DNA from: Candolleomyces eurysporus
Lineage: Eukaryota > Basidiomycota > Agaricomycetes > Agaricales > Psathyrellaceae
Length of the DNA: 64,000 bases
NCBI GenBank assembly: GCA_027579435.1
Contig: JANBPK010001071.1
Coordinates: 1-64,000, forward strand
Direction: 5' to 3'
Both the position numbers and the translations under genes were made by a program. Of the stretch, positions 38,095-52,378 are shown piece by piece. Position 1 is the first letter of the stretch; each line of letters starts with the position of its first letter. The notes under the pieces are model-generated. The model searched no databases. It had not been told where the DNA came from and worked only from the letters and a program-made list of their open reading frames with translations.

Positions 38095-39685
38095 ATGGCC
38101 AGCCTTTCTCATCTATCTCCTGAGGTTGTGGCCCAGATCCTTCGATTCCTGGCGCCAATCGACATCCTTTCAATGCGCAAGGTGGGATGATGGGATGCCT
38201 CTATCTTGTGATGGACTGACCAAAGCACGTAGACATGTCGCCAATGCTACACGGTGACCAAATTCAAGACTGTTTGGGTGACAGCCTTGAATGAGGTTTG
38301 CGAGCGCCACGGCATTTTCAAGGGAACGTACGCGATCGACGAAATATCCCTCCAAGAGCTGGAGCGTGCTGCAATGTCTCCACGTATGTTTGTAGAATCT
38401 ATCAAGGAGAATAGTGCTAGAGGCACTGTTCCATCGTATCAAAGTCGTCCCCTGCAAGATCCAAGTTCAGATCATAGAATCGACGTCAGGTCTCTGATCC
38501 TTGTTCCTGGTGGTCGATTTCTCGTTACTGCCGGGAGGGACAGTGTTTGCCTATGGGATCTAGGGTGCAATACTCTTGCTCCTATGAACCGACATCCCCT
38601 GACTACTCTGGAACGGGAGAGTTTCTATCTTCACGCTGTTGTACCAAGTCTAGACAAGAAGGAGCTCATAGTCGCGGTACAAAGGTCAGCAAACACACTT
38701 TCTGTCATTGGAATTGATCTCAAGAGTCATGCGAAGCCCGCTTGAAGATATTGTCGAAATACTTCGCATTCATCCTCAATCCGTCAGTCCCGTCTTTCGT
38801 GTAGAAGGTCGACTCGACCTCGGAAGTCTCAGGAATCGCAGTGGGATTATCCACCTCACCCATAGTCTCGCCTTCATTCAACACTCTCGGTGTTTGTGGG
38901 TATGGAAATGGACGGAAAACACTGGCTTGAGGTGGGGGCTACCTTTAAAAAACCGTAGTGAAATCGTACGTTTTTTATTTGATCAACTACCGCCAGATTC
39001 TAATTCTGATATTGAACAGCTCTTTGTCTCCGATACATTGATCATTGGGTCTTATGAGGGACGCTTGCATACGTGGAAAAGCCCTAGCCCGTCAGCTTTC
39101 AAGCCCTTGCCAGAAAATCTGGAAGAAATGGATATGGCTCGTTTCGAGCCAAGTTACGTTCAACAAGTAGCCGAAGATGAGCTCTGTCTGTGTGCCACAT
39201 CCATATGGCAACGAGATCCATCGCTATCGCAGGAGTATCTCTGCCTGCTTTTGGATGGTTGCGATAATATCGACGAGCAAAACCCGGGAATTTCTCTGTT
39301 TTCTTTGGGACAACCCCCAGCGCAGAACGAACCCTTGCTGCCTATCGAACGTGGCCACAACATGCAGTACTACGGGGATAGTCTCAATCTCGGCGTATAC
39401 CATCTTGGATTATCGCCGCTATTCAAGTGCGAGGATCATCTGGTATTCTGCTCCGGGTCCAACCGTTATAAGATGGTTGTAACCATCATGCCTACACCTA
39501 AGGATGCAGATTCCTGGCACCCTAATCTTGAGCTTCAATCGGTAAATCTGACTGTTGGTCAAGTAGATGGGTGGGCATACAACAACTTTGGTTTCTGCCC
39601 TATGTCCGGTCGTCTGGTTCACTTCGAACGTGATATGGAAGTCTGGATCAATGATTATCTTGTAGCCCCAGAAAAGTCGCTGTAA
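38095..39685 (+). CDS. F-box/propeller protein E (type 1)
   Basis: Type-1 F-box family member, the inverted counterpart of gene A. Exon 1 (38095-38181) encodes MASLSHLSPEVV and QILRFLAPIDILSMRK; the first block matches A apart from one residue. Exon 2 encodes TCRQCYTVTKFKTVW, GIFKGTYAIDEISLQELERA, LVPGGRFLVTAGRDSVCLWD and LDKKELIVAVQR. After an intron come ILRIHPQSVSPVFRVEGRLD and WTENTGLRW, then a further intron. The last exon holds LFVSDTLIIGSYEGRLHTW, LCATSIWQRDPSLSQEYLC, SPLFKCEDHLVFCSG and FGFCPMSGRLVHFERD, with the stop at 39683-39685. No break is seen. The predicted role is SCF substrate recognition; the substrate is unknown. Confidence 0.83.
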
Positions 39686-40403
39686 TTATGCATTGGGAAG
39701 GTCTTGTCAAGCATTTCTTCGTGTTGTCTTCTTATCCCAGTGAATAATACCTGCACTCCAGAAGCGCAAACTTTCAATCCCAATTTCTATGTTTTTTAAC
39801 TCTCACCTACACTTTCTTACTCAAAATTCTTCTTCACTGTATTTCATAGAGAGATCAGGTATCCACTCCGGTAAGGCGACAACGGTATGCGCAAGCCTTT
39901 CCTTCCGTTTCGGTGGATAGGCGAACAGGAAGTCCGTGCCGATGTGTGGGACCTGGCAGGAGATCATTCTCACGCCCATTTGGTCCACATTCCACCCGAA
40001 TCCCACTCTTTGGAGAACGTTGTTTGCTTTTTCCACCGTTCTCCGCGCAATCTATATCTTTTGTTGAAAGGAACTTGCTCAATGACCAGAAAACCCCCAG
40101 CCCTGGAGCGGGCGCACCCATTGAACCTCCATGATAACTCGAAGTGACTGTCGCCACGTCAATTCTGTTTTGAGGTCTGCCCAATGTGGTGATTCACTGG
40201 GGAGGTGTGGGTTCCTTAGTGGAACCCTGTGCCGTTACTATAACATGATATATCAAGGGGCCCTTTATATATAGGGCGCTGCGGACCCAGGCGTCGAGCT
40301 TTCAAGAAGAGACTGTCGCCTTGTCGAAGGACTGTTAAAGGTGAGTTGCATTGGAATCCTTGGGGAAGCTAGAGACTCGCAGAATAGGTGCTAGCAGTGA
40401 CAT
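39686..40403. other. Intergenic between F-box gene E and the NACHT-ankyrin relic
   Basis: No gene is supported. Open frames on both strands at 39820-40150 overlap without motifs. A TATA-like TATATATAGGG lies near 40265, about 140 bp before the relic start, and may be its former promoter. Confidence 0.5.
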
Positions 40404-43144
40404 CATGGCGGAAGCCGTTGGTATCGCCTCTGCAAATTCTGGGCCGATGACTCTCGCCGGCACGATCGCAAAAGTCAGTTACAGATATTTCAGACTTTCA
40501 GAATGCATCGAAGTCCCAACGATCATATATCATATCTTCTGGAAATATCAGCCTGAACAATGTCTTTCCGCAAGTGGAATCCATTTTGGAAAACGAAAAT
40601 TGCACATTCCTGTCATCTGTGGCGACCTAGCTATCGGCCATCGTCGAGAAGTGCGGCAACGAGTTTAAGGATCTCAAGAATGAACTAGAAACGTGAGTGG
40701 TGAAGGAGTATGGGAAGTTCAGAAAGTTTTAATCCGATTTCATTTGGCCGTTCAAGGAAAGGAGATCAAGAGTTGCATTGACTCTATATTACACACCGGT
40801 TTCGAAACTTGATTGCAAATTCAGTACTCACTCAATCTCTGTTGAAACCCGCCAGAAGATTGACGGTTTGTGAAATGGTGGGAACCTTTGAACATACCTT
40901 TCACTCAGCCCTTACTAATCACTTTGGGTTTCCAGAACACGAAAAGCGCCAGATCATTGAATGGTTGGGATTATCTGACTCACGTTATTCTGCCATTGCC
41001 TTGGAAGATAAAGCTTCCCCTCCGAAACGTTGGAATGGTTCCTCACCTCACCGGAATATCTCTCGTGGAAAGACGACAAGCCTTCGCTTTTGTGCTGTCA
41101 GGGTGGACGTGAGCATATCATCTCTTTGCTCCAAGCTCTGGGTCGTGCTGGCGTTGGCAAGACCACTCTCTCGTGAGTTTCTATTAAATCGTTTCTGGGT
41201 ACTGGGCTTGACGTCGTTCCCAGTGTCGTCACGTTCGACAACGTCCAAAAAGAATTCGGCGACGGTCTGGCTCTACCCCATTTTTATGATTTTTCCGAAC
41301 GCAGTCAGCCGACCTCAACGCTATAGTTGAGAAGTAGTTAAATTTTCTTCATCAGCTTCTAAACCGGGCGAATGATGACCAGATCGTGATGCTACGAAAG
41401 CGTCGAGAAAAATCGAAGCCATCCTGAAATTAGCAATGCTTTCCTCCATTCTCATCGACGTCTGTTCCTCCCATTCAACTTTCCTTGTCGTCGATGCCTT
41501 GGATGATGCGGCGCTTCTTGATACATGTGCCCTCCACTGTCCACGACGGTTATCTGTCCTGTCTTGATCGAATATTGGCCTTGCTTCCGAGGCGATAATC
41601 GGATGAATAACCAATGCCGAAGGACGTCTGCAAGTCAACGAACTCATCCATTCCACAGCCCACGAATTCTTCAGCCAGCTCCCCCAGCTCCAGGGCACGC
41701 AGCTCGACATTGCATCGATATCCATTGGGTAACTTTCCCTCCCCCCTGTTAGCTCTACGCTACGGGAGATGGGACGATTTTCGATGTCTTGGAGATCGAG
41801 CCATCTACCCTCAGAAGAGCGACCTAGTCGGAAACACGGGGCATCGCGTTTCAAGCCTTTTACAACGGCGAGAGACTCTGCAGTAGGTCTTGAAGGAGGA
41901 CGCTGTCCTCTAATTTGAAGATCATTATCGGTCATATGGCGTTTCCAGCGTGGTATTCTAGTGCCAGTGCGACGGCAACGTTGATACTGTAGCTGCCTCA
42001 CTCGCAATCCTCCAGGATACCAATCCTTAATGCTAAACCCAGAAAGCACGACCAGAGCACTTCACTCAGCTCTCGACACTGGGCTCGACCAGTTCCTCCA
42101 ACTACTAGCTGACTATAGGGCAGACGTGTATCTGGCGGGGACCGGGGGTTGGATGCATTTTTGCTTTGCGCGAGACATGCCGATTTGGAATCTCCCCCCA
42201 TTCTTTTCCGGATCCATTCCTCTCGGCCTCCTCCGAACCGTTGACTTGCGTCACTCGTAGAGCCTTTACATGCATTGAATTCGGACCGGCCTACTGCCCT
42301 CATACGCGCAATGAAGCTAGCAAACAAGCTCGATCGCCAGACATGGCGGAATGAATGCCGCTACGCCCTTACACCAGGGGATACGGAATGGTGATAAGAA
42401 GACAACCGAACTTATTTTCGCAGTGGATTCCGATAACGATATCAATGCTGGAGACGAGTATGGATGGACGTTGTTGCACCATGCTGTTTTCCATGGACAC
42501 GAACACGTCGTTGACCTTCTGCTCGACCGTGGGGCGAATGTACCCGCTGGGCCAAGCAATTGGGCAAATCATCGGAAACGAGGAGATCTTTCGAGACTGT
42601 TTCGAGGTGAAGATTGGGCCGGTCAGCCCCTCCATCTTGCAGCAATGTTATCCAGCAGGAAAAAGTAGAGAATCTGTTGAGGGCAGGAGCGGGTGTGAAT
42701 GCGAAGTTGGTTGGGATCGGGGATTCGGATTTTCGGGTTCATAGCCAGGGATCGACGGCCTTGCATCTGGTTCTGTCGACTGGAACGTTCGACGCTGGTG
42801 CGGTGCCAAAGTTAGATGACACTGGCACCCGGATGTGTATCGCCCAGATTTTAGTCGACAGTGGTGCTGCGATCGAGAGAGTCGTTGATCATTCGGACCT
42901 TGCCAATCTCCTTCGGTTTGAAGCCTGGGAAGAGCTATGGCACAAGTTGCGTGTTGGTATCACAGAGAGAGCTACCACAACCACCATCGTGGTGGACAAT
43001 AATTCGCAGATGAAATGTATCTTCATCGAAGGTTATGGTTATGCAGGAGAGCAGAGTCCGTGGGATATCGTTGTGAGCTCGAGCCTGAGCATCGGGTCCA
43101 TTGTTCCGTTTCCTGGGGAATGCCATAAACAGAGTCGCCACTAG
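40404..43144 (+). pseudogene. Decayed NACHT-ankyrin (STAND/NLR-like) gene
   Basis: The start MAEAVGIASANSG (40404) resembles the N-terminal domain of fungal NOD-like proteins. A P-loop GRAGVGKTTL is readable at about 41130-41170, preceded by SPEYLSWKDDKPS in another frame. Walker B-like FLVVDALDDA lies at about 41485-41515. A linker ELIHSTAHEFFSQLPQLQG is at about 41640-41700. Ankyrin-like repeats follow: ATPLHQGIRNGDKKTTELI, DEYGWTLLHHAVFHGH (about 42360-42510), GQPLHLAA and VENLLRAGAGVNA (about 42610-42700), then STALHLVLSTGT. These pieces are in different frames with intervening stops, and some ordinary introns may be mixed in. I call it a pseudogene because no set of short introns I could find joins the whole. 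Confidence 0.72.
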
Positions 43145-43254
43145 CTCACCTGGAAGACCTCGCGAGAGGAGAGCCATGGCCAGAAATGCGGCTAAAGGTA
43201 CGGCCCGCGCTATAGAGCTGAAAGTCTTTTCATTTTTCATAACCACCGTTGATC

Positions 43255-43270
43255 GTCACACATCCGTGAC
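43255..43270 (+). promoter_or_regulatory. GTCAC-N6-GTGAC inverted repeat upstream of F-box gene F
   Basis: Third copy of the type-1 element, ending 113 bp before the start of F. The wider flank is less similar to A and E than those are to each other, so the palindrome is the best conserved part. Confidence 0.4.
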
Positions 43271-43382
43271 ACGCCGCGTTTCCTGTTAACCTTGAACCAT
43301 CACGTTGAATCCATCTGCTGCAGTCAAGCTGCCCATTCAAAAGGCTCAAAATCGGCGTAAACTGTGGACAGAAAAGGCTACG

Positions 43383-44963
43383 ATGGTCACCTTTTCCCAT
43401 CTGTCCCCCGAGGTTGTGGTCCAAATCCTTCGATTTCTGACACCGATCGACATCCTTTCAACGCGGAAGGTGGGGTGATGGACAATTTCTGTCTGTGGTG
43501 GACTGACTATATCATACAGACATGTCGCCAATGCTACTCGGTGACCAAGTTCAAGACCGTCTGGGTGACGGCCTTAAATAAGGTCTGCGAGCGTTACGGA
43601 ATTTTCAAGGCGACGTATCCGATGGACAAGATGTCTCTCCAGGAGTTGGAGCATGCTGCAATGTCCCCACGTCTTTTTGTGAAGTCTATCAAGGAGAATA
43701 GTGCTAGAAGTACTGTTCCACCGCATCGAAGTCGTTCTTTGCAAGATCCAAACTCGGATCAGAGAATCAATGTTGGATCTCTGTTCCTTGTTCCCGGTGG
43801 TCGATTTCTCGTCACTGCTGGGAGGGACAGAATTTGCCTATGGGACCTGGGGTACAGTACGCTTACTCCTATGAAGCCATATCCCCTGGCGACTCTGAAA
43901 CAAGATCATGTCTACCTTCACGCTGTTTCTCCAAGTTTAGATCTGAAGGAGCTTATAGTCGCAGTACATCTTGAAAGGTCAGAATACACATAGTCTTTGT
44001 TGATTGAAACGGTCTCATACCTTCTACAAAGGTTCGGTGAAGGCGTTGTCGAAATACTTCGCGTTAACCCTCAATCCCTGAATCCCGTCTTTCGTGTAGA
44101 AGGCCGACTCAACGTTGGAAGGTATATGGGAGGGATTATTCATCTCACTCATAGTACTGCCTTCATTCATCACTTTCAATGCCTATTGGTGTGGAAGTGG
44201 ACTGAAAACACTGGCTTTAAGTGGAGTCTACCTTTGAGAAACCGCTGTGGCACCGTAAGTTTCATTATCTACCACTAGACTCAATTCTGATCTTGAGCAG
44301 CTCTATGTCTCCGATACATCAATTGTCGGGATCGACATGGACAAGGGGCGTTTGCTCATGTGGCAAAGCCCGAGCCCATCAGCTTTCAGGCCTTTGCCAG
44401 AGAGTCTGCAGAAGATGGATGCGGCTCATTTTGGGCCAAATTATGTCCGACAAGTGTCGAAAGGTTTTGGGAATTCTCTTTGTGCTACGTCCATCTGGCA
44501 ACGAGAACCACCTTTATCGCAGGAATATCTCTGCTTGGTGTCAAACGACCGTGATATCGACGAGAACAACCCCTTCATTTCTCTGCTCTCGTTGCCGAGT
44601 CAAACCCCAGCACGGAACGAGCCCCTACTTCCCATCGGACGTGGCCGCAGTATACTGTACTACGGGGACAACCACGACCTTGGCTCACGATTATCGATGT
44701 TATTCAAATGTGAGGATCACCTGGTTTTCTGCTCCGGGGTCAACTATGAAATGTTTGCGACCGTCATGCCTACACCGAGAGATGCAGCTACGTCCAACCC
44801 CTATTTTGAGCCTCAATTAGCAAATTTAACGAGTAGTAGAGTAGATGGACTGGGATACAACAACTTTGGTTTCTGCCCTATGTCCGGTCGTCTGGTTTAT
44901 TTCCGACTTGAAATGGGACTTTGGGTCAACGATTATCTTGTAGATCCAGACGAGTCGCTGTAA
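43383..44963 (+). CDS. F-box/propeller protein F (type 1)
   Basis: Type-1 F-box family member. Exon 1 (43383-43469) encodes MVTFSHLSPEVV and QILRFLTPIDILSTRK. Exon 2 begins near 43520 with TCRQCYSVTKFKTVW, then GIFKATYPMDKMSLQELEHA, LVPGGRFLVTAGRDRICLWD and LDLKELIVAVHLER. The following exon has ILRVNPQSLNPVFRVEGRLN and WTENTGFKWSLPL, and ends at an ACC|GTAAGT donor (about 44255). The last exon, from about 44302, carries LYVSDTSIVGIDMDKGRLLM, LCATSIWQREPPLSQEYLC, MLFKCEDHLVFCSG and FGFCPMSGRLVYF, stopping at 44961-44963. It is separated from E by the NACHT-ankyrin relic. No frame break is visible. Confidence 0.83.
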
Positions 44964-45247
44964 TTATGCAACATTCCTTCCCGTGGTTCTTTGTGTTCTC
45001 TTATTACAGTAGAAAACTAATTGCACTTCCAGCAGTGCTGTGCAATTTGCCCAGTGTAACTCGTTTTCGATGTTTTTGATTTCAACCTCTCACCTACACT
45101 TTCTTCCTGATCAATCTTCCAGTTTACGCGATATCAAAAAAGGCCCCCACAACTTTTCGAGTGCTGTTTCCGGTGCTCTAGTAGCCCCTTTTTTCTCGTA
45201 GTCCTTCTCAGCTCTTCTTTTCCCAAAATCTCGTTAGGAGGATCAAC

Positions 45248-48200
45248 ATGGACCTCTATTTGCCTCTATTTATCGCTGCCGTTGAGGCCGAGAACTGCTT
45301 CCGGCGAGGCGCATGGCTGAGTGACCCCTTTGACATTTGCATGGCCTTGCCTTCCCATCCTCTATCTGTACCTCAAACGTCATAGATTTCATACCAGACA
45401 CACCCATACATACAGGAGGATCTCAGGATGGCCACCATCTCGACGGCCCTTCGCCACTTCAAGGAGCCCACCAAGGAGCAATTAACGCACATCTTCTTCT
45501 CGATACCTCCGGCTGTCACTGGATCTGGCAATGGAACCGATTCTGAGTCCCAGGAGGCGCTGGAGGCCATGGAGATAAACGCAGTGCTTAGTCTGGGAGA
45601 GGCTGTTGAAGACTCCTATGTGAGTTTGGATGTGGACGTAGATCAGGGCGCTCTAACCTTATGGTCAGGCAGGAAAGCTGCACATTTTGCCTCCATTCTT
45701 GGCTTTTGCCTCGTTGGATAGAAAGTCTGTGCGACTCACGATTCCACTGTCCACCATTCGCAGGGTAGAGCGCCTGAACGCAAGAGCTGGCATCTACGCC
45801 CTGAGTCTCCTTACCTGGCATGGCCTGAAGCTCGTAGTTCAGCTCACATCTCTCCGCCCAACTGCCGATCTCTTTTGCTCGCTATTGAAGGATGCGTTGA
45901 AGATAGAGCTACAAAAAGGGCAGATGAAGCTCGTCAAGACCTTCGTCAAGACATGCTACTCAGAAGTTCTCGTCAACGGTTCATCATCAGCGCCGGAGAA
46001 TGAGCGCGAGGATGGCAGCCTGGATGACCAAGTGCCCAACTCTGAAGAAATCGCGTATCACGGTGGTCTTGGCCTCAAGTTCAAGTTTCCTGGAGACCCA
46101 AAGAAGTACGTTTTCGGATTTACGCGCGAAACCAATAATCTTCATTGGACATCACTAGATTGAGAGAAACCTCGAAGATCAAACTTTGGACCAATTACCT
46201 CAAAGGTCAGTCTCAAGGACAAATATTTTGCGTTCATACTTGACGTTTACCAGCCCATGGTCGCAATCTTACCCTCCTCCGATATCCTCAATACACCCGC
46301 CTGGTGCAGGTTGGCCTTCCTAATCGACTGCGAGGAGAAATGTGGGAGGTTCTGTCTGGTTCCATCTACCTTCGGTTCGAAAACCCAGGGTATTACCAAC
46401 AACTCTTGAAAGACCACGAAGGCAAGACAAGTACCAGTACAGAAGATATCGAGAAGGACCTACATCGAAGCTTGCCGGAATACGCTGGATACCAGAGCCA
46501 AGAAGGTATCAACTCTTTGCGGAGAGTACTACAAGCGTACTCTTTCAAGAACCCCGAATTGGGATATTGCCAGGCGATGAACATTCTTGCAGCAGCTATC
46601 CTTATGTGAGTTCTGCCGACGTGACTCGACTGTCGCTCACCTATCACCAGATATATGTCGGAAGAGCAAGCCTTTTGGCTCCTCGAAGTCCTCTGCGATA
46701 GGTTATTACCTGGATACTACGCGTATGTGATTCTACCGAACAGTGCTCTTTCCAGTGCATGAACTTCGTCCATAGCCCTTCCATGCACGGCACTATGCTG
46801 GATCAGCGCGTTTTCGAATCCTTGGTCCAGCGGTGTTTGCCCATGATTCATGAGCACTTCCAAGCAGTTGACGTCCAGCTTTCTGTCGCCTCGCTACCGT
46901 GGTTCCTGAGCTTGTGTGTCTAGTTTGTGCGCACAACTTCCGCTTTGTCTAAAACTGCTCCAGGTACATCAACAGTATGCCCATGGTATTCGCCTTCAGG
47001 ATCGTCGACTGTTTCTTCTGCATGGGCCCCAAAGTCTTGTTCCAAGTAGGGTAAGCACGTTCGTCTTCCACTTCTTCGAGAGTCACCACTCATGTTAGGT
47101 TAGGTTAGGTAAGATAGCTTGGCAAACCCGCCATCCCTGTTACTAAAAATTGAACCTCTATCCCTAGCAATCCTCAAGATTAATGGCGAAAAGCTTCTGC
47201 AAGTTCAAGATGATGGTCACTTCTTGAAGTGAGCTCCTGCTACTTTTCTGTGCACTCGTTCTGACAGATACCCTGGCAGTCTCATGCGCGATTACTTCGC
47301 CTCACTCGGCGACTCCGCCCACCCGGACTCCTCTGACCCTCGTGCTCGAGCCATCACCAACTTCCAAGAACTACTCCTCGTCTCCTTCCGTGAATTCTCT
47401 GTCGTCACGGACGAAACCATCCTCTCTGAACGCAAGCGATATCGCAGTGAAATCATCCACAGTATCGAGTCATTCTCCAAACGCGCTGCCATTCGCAATC
47501 TTCGAACCTATGAGCGATTCACGAAAGAGCAGGTTGGGTATGTCTATGACGCGCTTTACAAGGCAATGTGTTTGGTGCCTCCACCGCCTGTCGCTGCGCC
47601 TCCCCCGACGTTGCTCACTACCAGCGATGGCAGCGAGGAGAAGCCGGAAACGAGGATTGGGCTGCAGACTTTCCGGCAGTTCTTGAGCGAGATCGCTACT
47701 TGGGCGAGAGACGAGAAGATTGTGATGAATGGGTTCCAGGTAAGTGTATCGACCTCTGCCAGGTTTGGTATGATGGCTGAGGATTCTTTCAAACAGCGAC
47801 GTATCGACAGGGAGGTTGCTGAACACGAGTTCATTGACAGATTGTTCTTCTTCTGGGACGTCTCTTGTCGTGGAGCTCTCTCCTTCCAGGTTGGTCGTAA
47901 TCGGTACCTCGGTTTTGCATCTCTTAACTATTGCTCAGGATCTCGTCTCTGGGCTCAATGGTGTGATGTTCAACGATCTCATGGATAACATCGAATGGTT
48001 ATTCAATCTTCACGACAAGAATAAGGATGGGTTTTTGACCAAGGACGAAGTGTTGACGTTATCTGAATCGCTCTTGGTGCGTATCGTTGTAATTCATCTC
48101 TTGGTTAGACTGTTGGTCTAAAGCACACTATTTATAGTTCATCTTCCGATTCGAAGTTGGAGACGCATATCTTGGAGCTGTCAGCCGTTTCATGAGCAAT

Positions 48201-49227
48201 GCGTTTGAATACGGTGACGCTCTGTTGCCCCGGCCTGAACCCAAGGAAGGCGAGGACGATGACCCATCTACACCGCCACCCATTGAATCCAATCAACCAT
48301 ACCTGAACCTTGCAACGTATGATCTCTTTCGCACTGTTACAGATCCCCCGGATCCTCACTATTCTACCTCATTAGATTCCGAATGGTTGTTCTTGCCGAT
48401 GAGATTTTGGAATCCTTCTTTGAGACCGACCTCTCTGCCTCCTTCAAGCTTGTTCCTCTTCCGGAAATGGAGCTACCAATATCAAGCACTGGGTTGCTCG
48501 GAGATATATGGTCGTCTATTGCCACAGATACCAACAAGAAGATGTTCAACATGTTCACTGACGAAATCGGGAAGACGATTGGTCGTCATCAGGTAACTAC
48601 CCCCAATCCGCCTTTTGAATAAGGTTGTCTAACCTGGTTACGTTTTGTATAGGTTATTCACAGACCGTCCATCGGCAGGTACACCACCCTGGAAGAACCC
48701 AAAGCCCGGGAATCTCTGCTTACACCCTCGATGCGCAAGTCAGCTTCGAAAGCGAGTCTCAAAAGCTCTTCTACAGCGACGTCTCCATCAACAGCTACCT
48801 TGGTCTCTACCTCTCCGCCGCCTTCGACTTCGAAGGCAGCATCGGCTCTCACTGTCGACGTTCCGCCGCCGCAATTGCAGAACAAGACCTTGTCTAATGT
48901 TCCGGATGTTCCGGAGAGTGGCAGTTTGTCGGCGATGCCAATGATGAAAGTGGTGAGAGAAGCGGCGAGGATGGAGAGGACGCCGTTCGCGATTGATAAT
49001 GCTCAAGATGAGGATGAAGAGGATGACGGGTTCTTCGACGATGACGAGGAGGATGATCAGGTTTTGGACGAGGTTGACGCCTTTTTGGAAGCTCATGATT
49101 CTGGTCTGTCGGAGGCGGACAAACAGGTTGCTAGTGGTACGTTTATCATCTCTCTCTTTCCTGTCGCGCTGATTGGCTCACTTCGATCCTTTTGGTAGAT
49201 TTACTCAAGGCGGAGCCTGTCAAGTAA
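45248..49227 (+). CDS. GRAM-TBC-EF-hand Rab GTPase-activating protein (TBC1D9/Gyp2 type)
   Basis: Predicted Rab-GAP of membrane trafficking. The start at 45248 ([18 protein letters not shown]) joins across a short intron to [15 protein letters not shown]; an internal start near 45428 is possible. The GRAM domain spans about 45690-45900 ([37 protein letters not shown]). The TBC domain follows with [15 protein letters not shown] (about 46315), the arginine-finger motif [12 protein letters not shown] (about 46450) and the glutamine-finger motif GYCQAMNIL (about 46565), so both catalytic residues are present. Later parts are [37 protein letters not shown] and an EF-hand [13 protein letters not shown] (about 48015-48055). 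The tail has a Ser/Thr-rich stretch and an acidic run, ending DLLKAEPVK at 49227. It has at least ten short introns. It converges with the WDR5 gene. Confidence 0.9.
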
Positions 49228-49713
49228 ACCTCTTGCGAAAATGAATTAACTGGAATTGCGGATGTATAGATTTGGTCAGTGCTGTGGAATACGGATTACG
49301 AGAATCTTCACTAGTAGGATCAAGACAGGTTCTGTCCCTCCTCCTACCGAGTCCCCTTGTTTTCATGATTTCTTGGATATCGTTCGGTCTTTGTAGGTCA
49401 GTTGTAGCAGTAGCAGTAGTGCCAGTAGATTCAGAATCGCTGTCAATGATGTATAAAGATTTCGTGTTTTTTTACGAGCTTTGAGCCCGACAACGCTTTA
49501 CTCAGCGAAAACCTCTGGTGGTTAGAAAAGGTTGGATAACAGATGATAACAGTGCTTGATGTTACATACATACACTATGAGTACAACATGGGGTCAATAG
49601 GCGCCATTGAGGGCTTTTTGGAAAGCAAAAAAGGTGGTGAGACATAGGGATGGTTAGAGGGATGAAAGCGTATTAGGTCTCAAGGTAAGAAGATATGAGT
49701 CGCCACTGATCAT
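49228..49713. other. Convergent 3' region between the Rab-GAP and WDR5 genes
   Basis: No gene is supported. The two flanking genes end toward each other, so this should hold both 3' untranslated regions and terminators. Confidence 0.6.
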
Positions 49714-51222
<1,509 letters not shown>

Positions 51223-52378
51223 AGGCGCTGCTCAGAATTTCGCCAACGCCAACTGACGGTTCTTCGAAGCGCCGGCGTCGATATTGCCCTTCCCTAATGG
51301 GGAAGCATCAAGCCACTGGAAGTAACAGGGACAAACAACCACCCGCCACAATCAGTGGTGGTTCTCAAGTCTCCGAAAACCATACACAGTTCGTTTCATG
51401 CAAATCTGCCTTGATCTCAACATCGGCCTTCTTTTCTCCCAGGCTCTACCATATTTATTAGGGGGCCTAATTAACTCTCGGAATGCACTTGTCAACGTCT
51501 GGAAAGCTCTCGCGGAAGAATAAATCGCTCTCGAAAGCCTGGCGGCACCTGACTCCGGCTGTGTCATTCCTCAGTGGTCATCGTGCTGAGGAGGCAGTAA
51601 CATAAAGTGCCTAAAATGTCTGCGGGATGCGTAGACAATTCCGCCGCTTGTGTTGATTCTGTCCGTCGGCACATGATCCTGTTTGGGAAACTCAATCCTC
51701 TACCTTGAGTTCCTGAAGATCTGATGTCCTGCGATCGTTTTGTTCTATCTTGATCTTCGATCTCACCTGTTGACAACTTGTTCGGACGGCTTTGTCTGGG
51801 AGGTCCCATTGTCCTTGTGCGTATTTGCAAAACGAATCCACCTGAAACTCGAAAGGCACCCAAGTATCAAGGTCGAGATCGTGGTCTGTTCGAATTCAGG
51901 TACTTTCGCATTACCGTACCCTGAAGTCCAGAATTCATCAGCTCATATGCTCGTACTGGCTCTTCTAGTGGCGTCTCTAGATATTTTCTGGGAAGTACAC
52001 TTCAAGCTTCTCCACAGATAACGACATAGCGATGGCGTCGCCCATTTTCGAAGCACCGGTATGGGGGCTGCATCGAGTACTTCATCGACTCCACGTCTAA
52101 ACCGAAAAGAGGACTATCTTCCTCGACCAGATCTCGGGCCAAACGGCTTTAATTTCGACTTCTCACCAAATTAGGTCGCTCCCTAGACGAGACCTCGGCG
52201 CTTGGAATAATACTCCCCGGCCGTCATTATCATGAATGTTTGATTTTAGATCTCTTGGCAATTTGCGCATCGCTCTATAATAATCAACGAGCGAATTGAA
52301 CTTTTTACCAGCGCTCGTTCTCGACCTTTCCAAAACCACTCTCCCTCACTCCATCCGTTCTTTCCCTAGCTCTGCGAC
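51223..52378. other. Divergent intergenic region between swd3 and the TEA gene
   Basis: The two genes start away from each other across about 1.15 kb, so this holds both promoters. No coding feature is supported. A pyrimidine-rich leader precedes the TEA start. Confidence 0.6.

Noticed and set aside
39820..40150. Open frames on both strands after F-box gene E
   Set aside because: Neither strand shows a family motif or donor/acceptor pairs giving a longer product.
47095..47110. Telomere-like TTAGGT repeats
   Set aside because: Only about three units inside an intron of the Rab-GAP gene, and not the fungal TTAGGG sequence.
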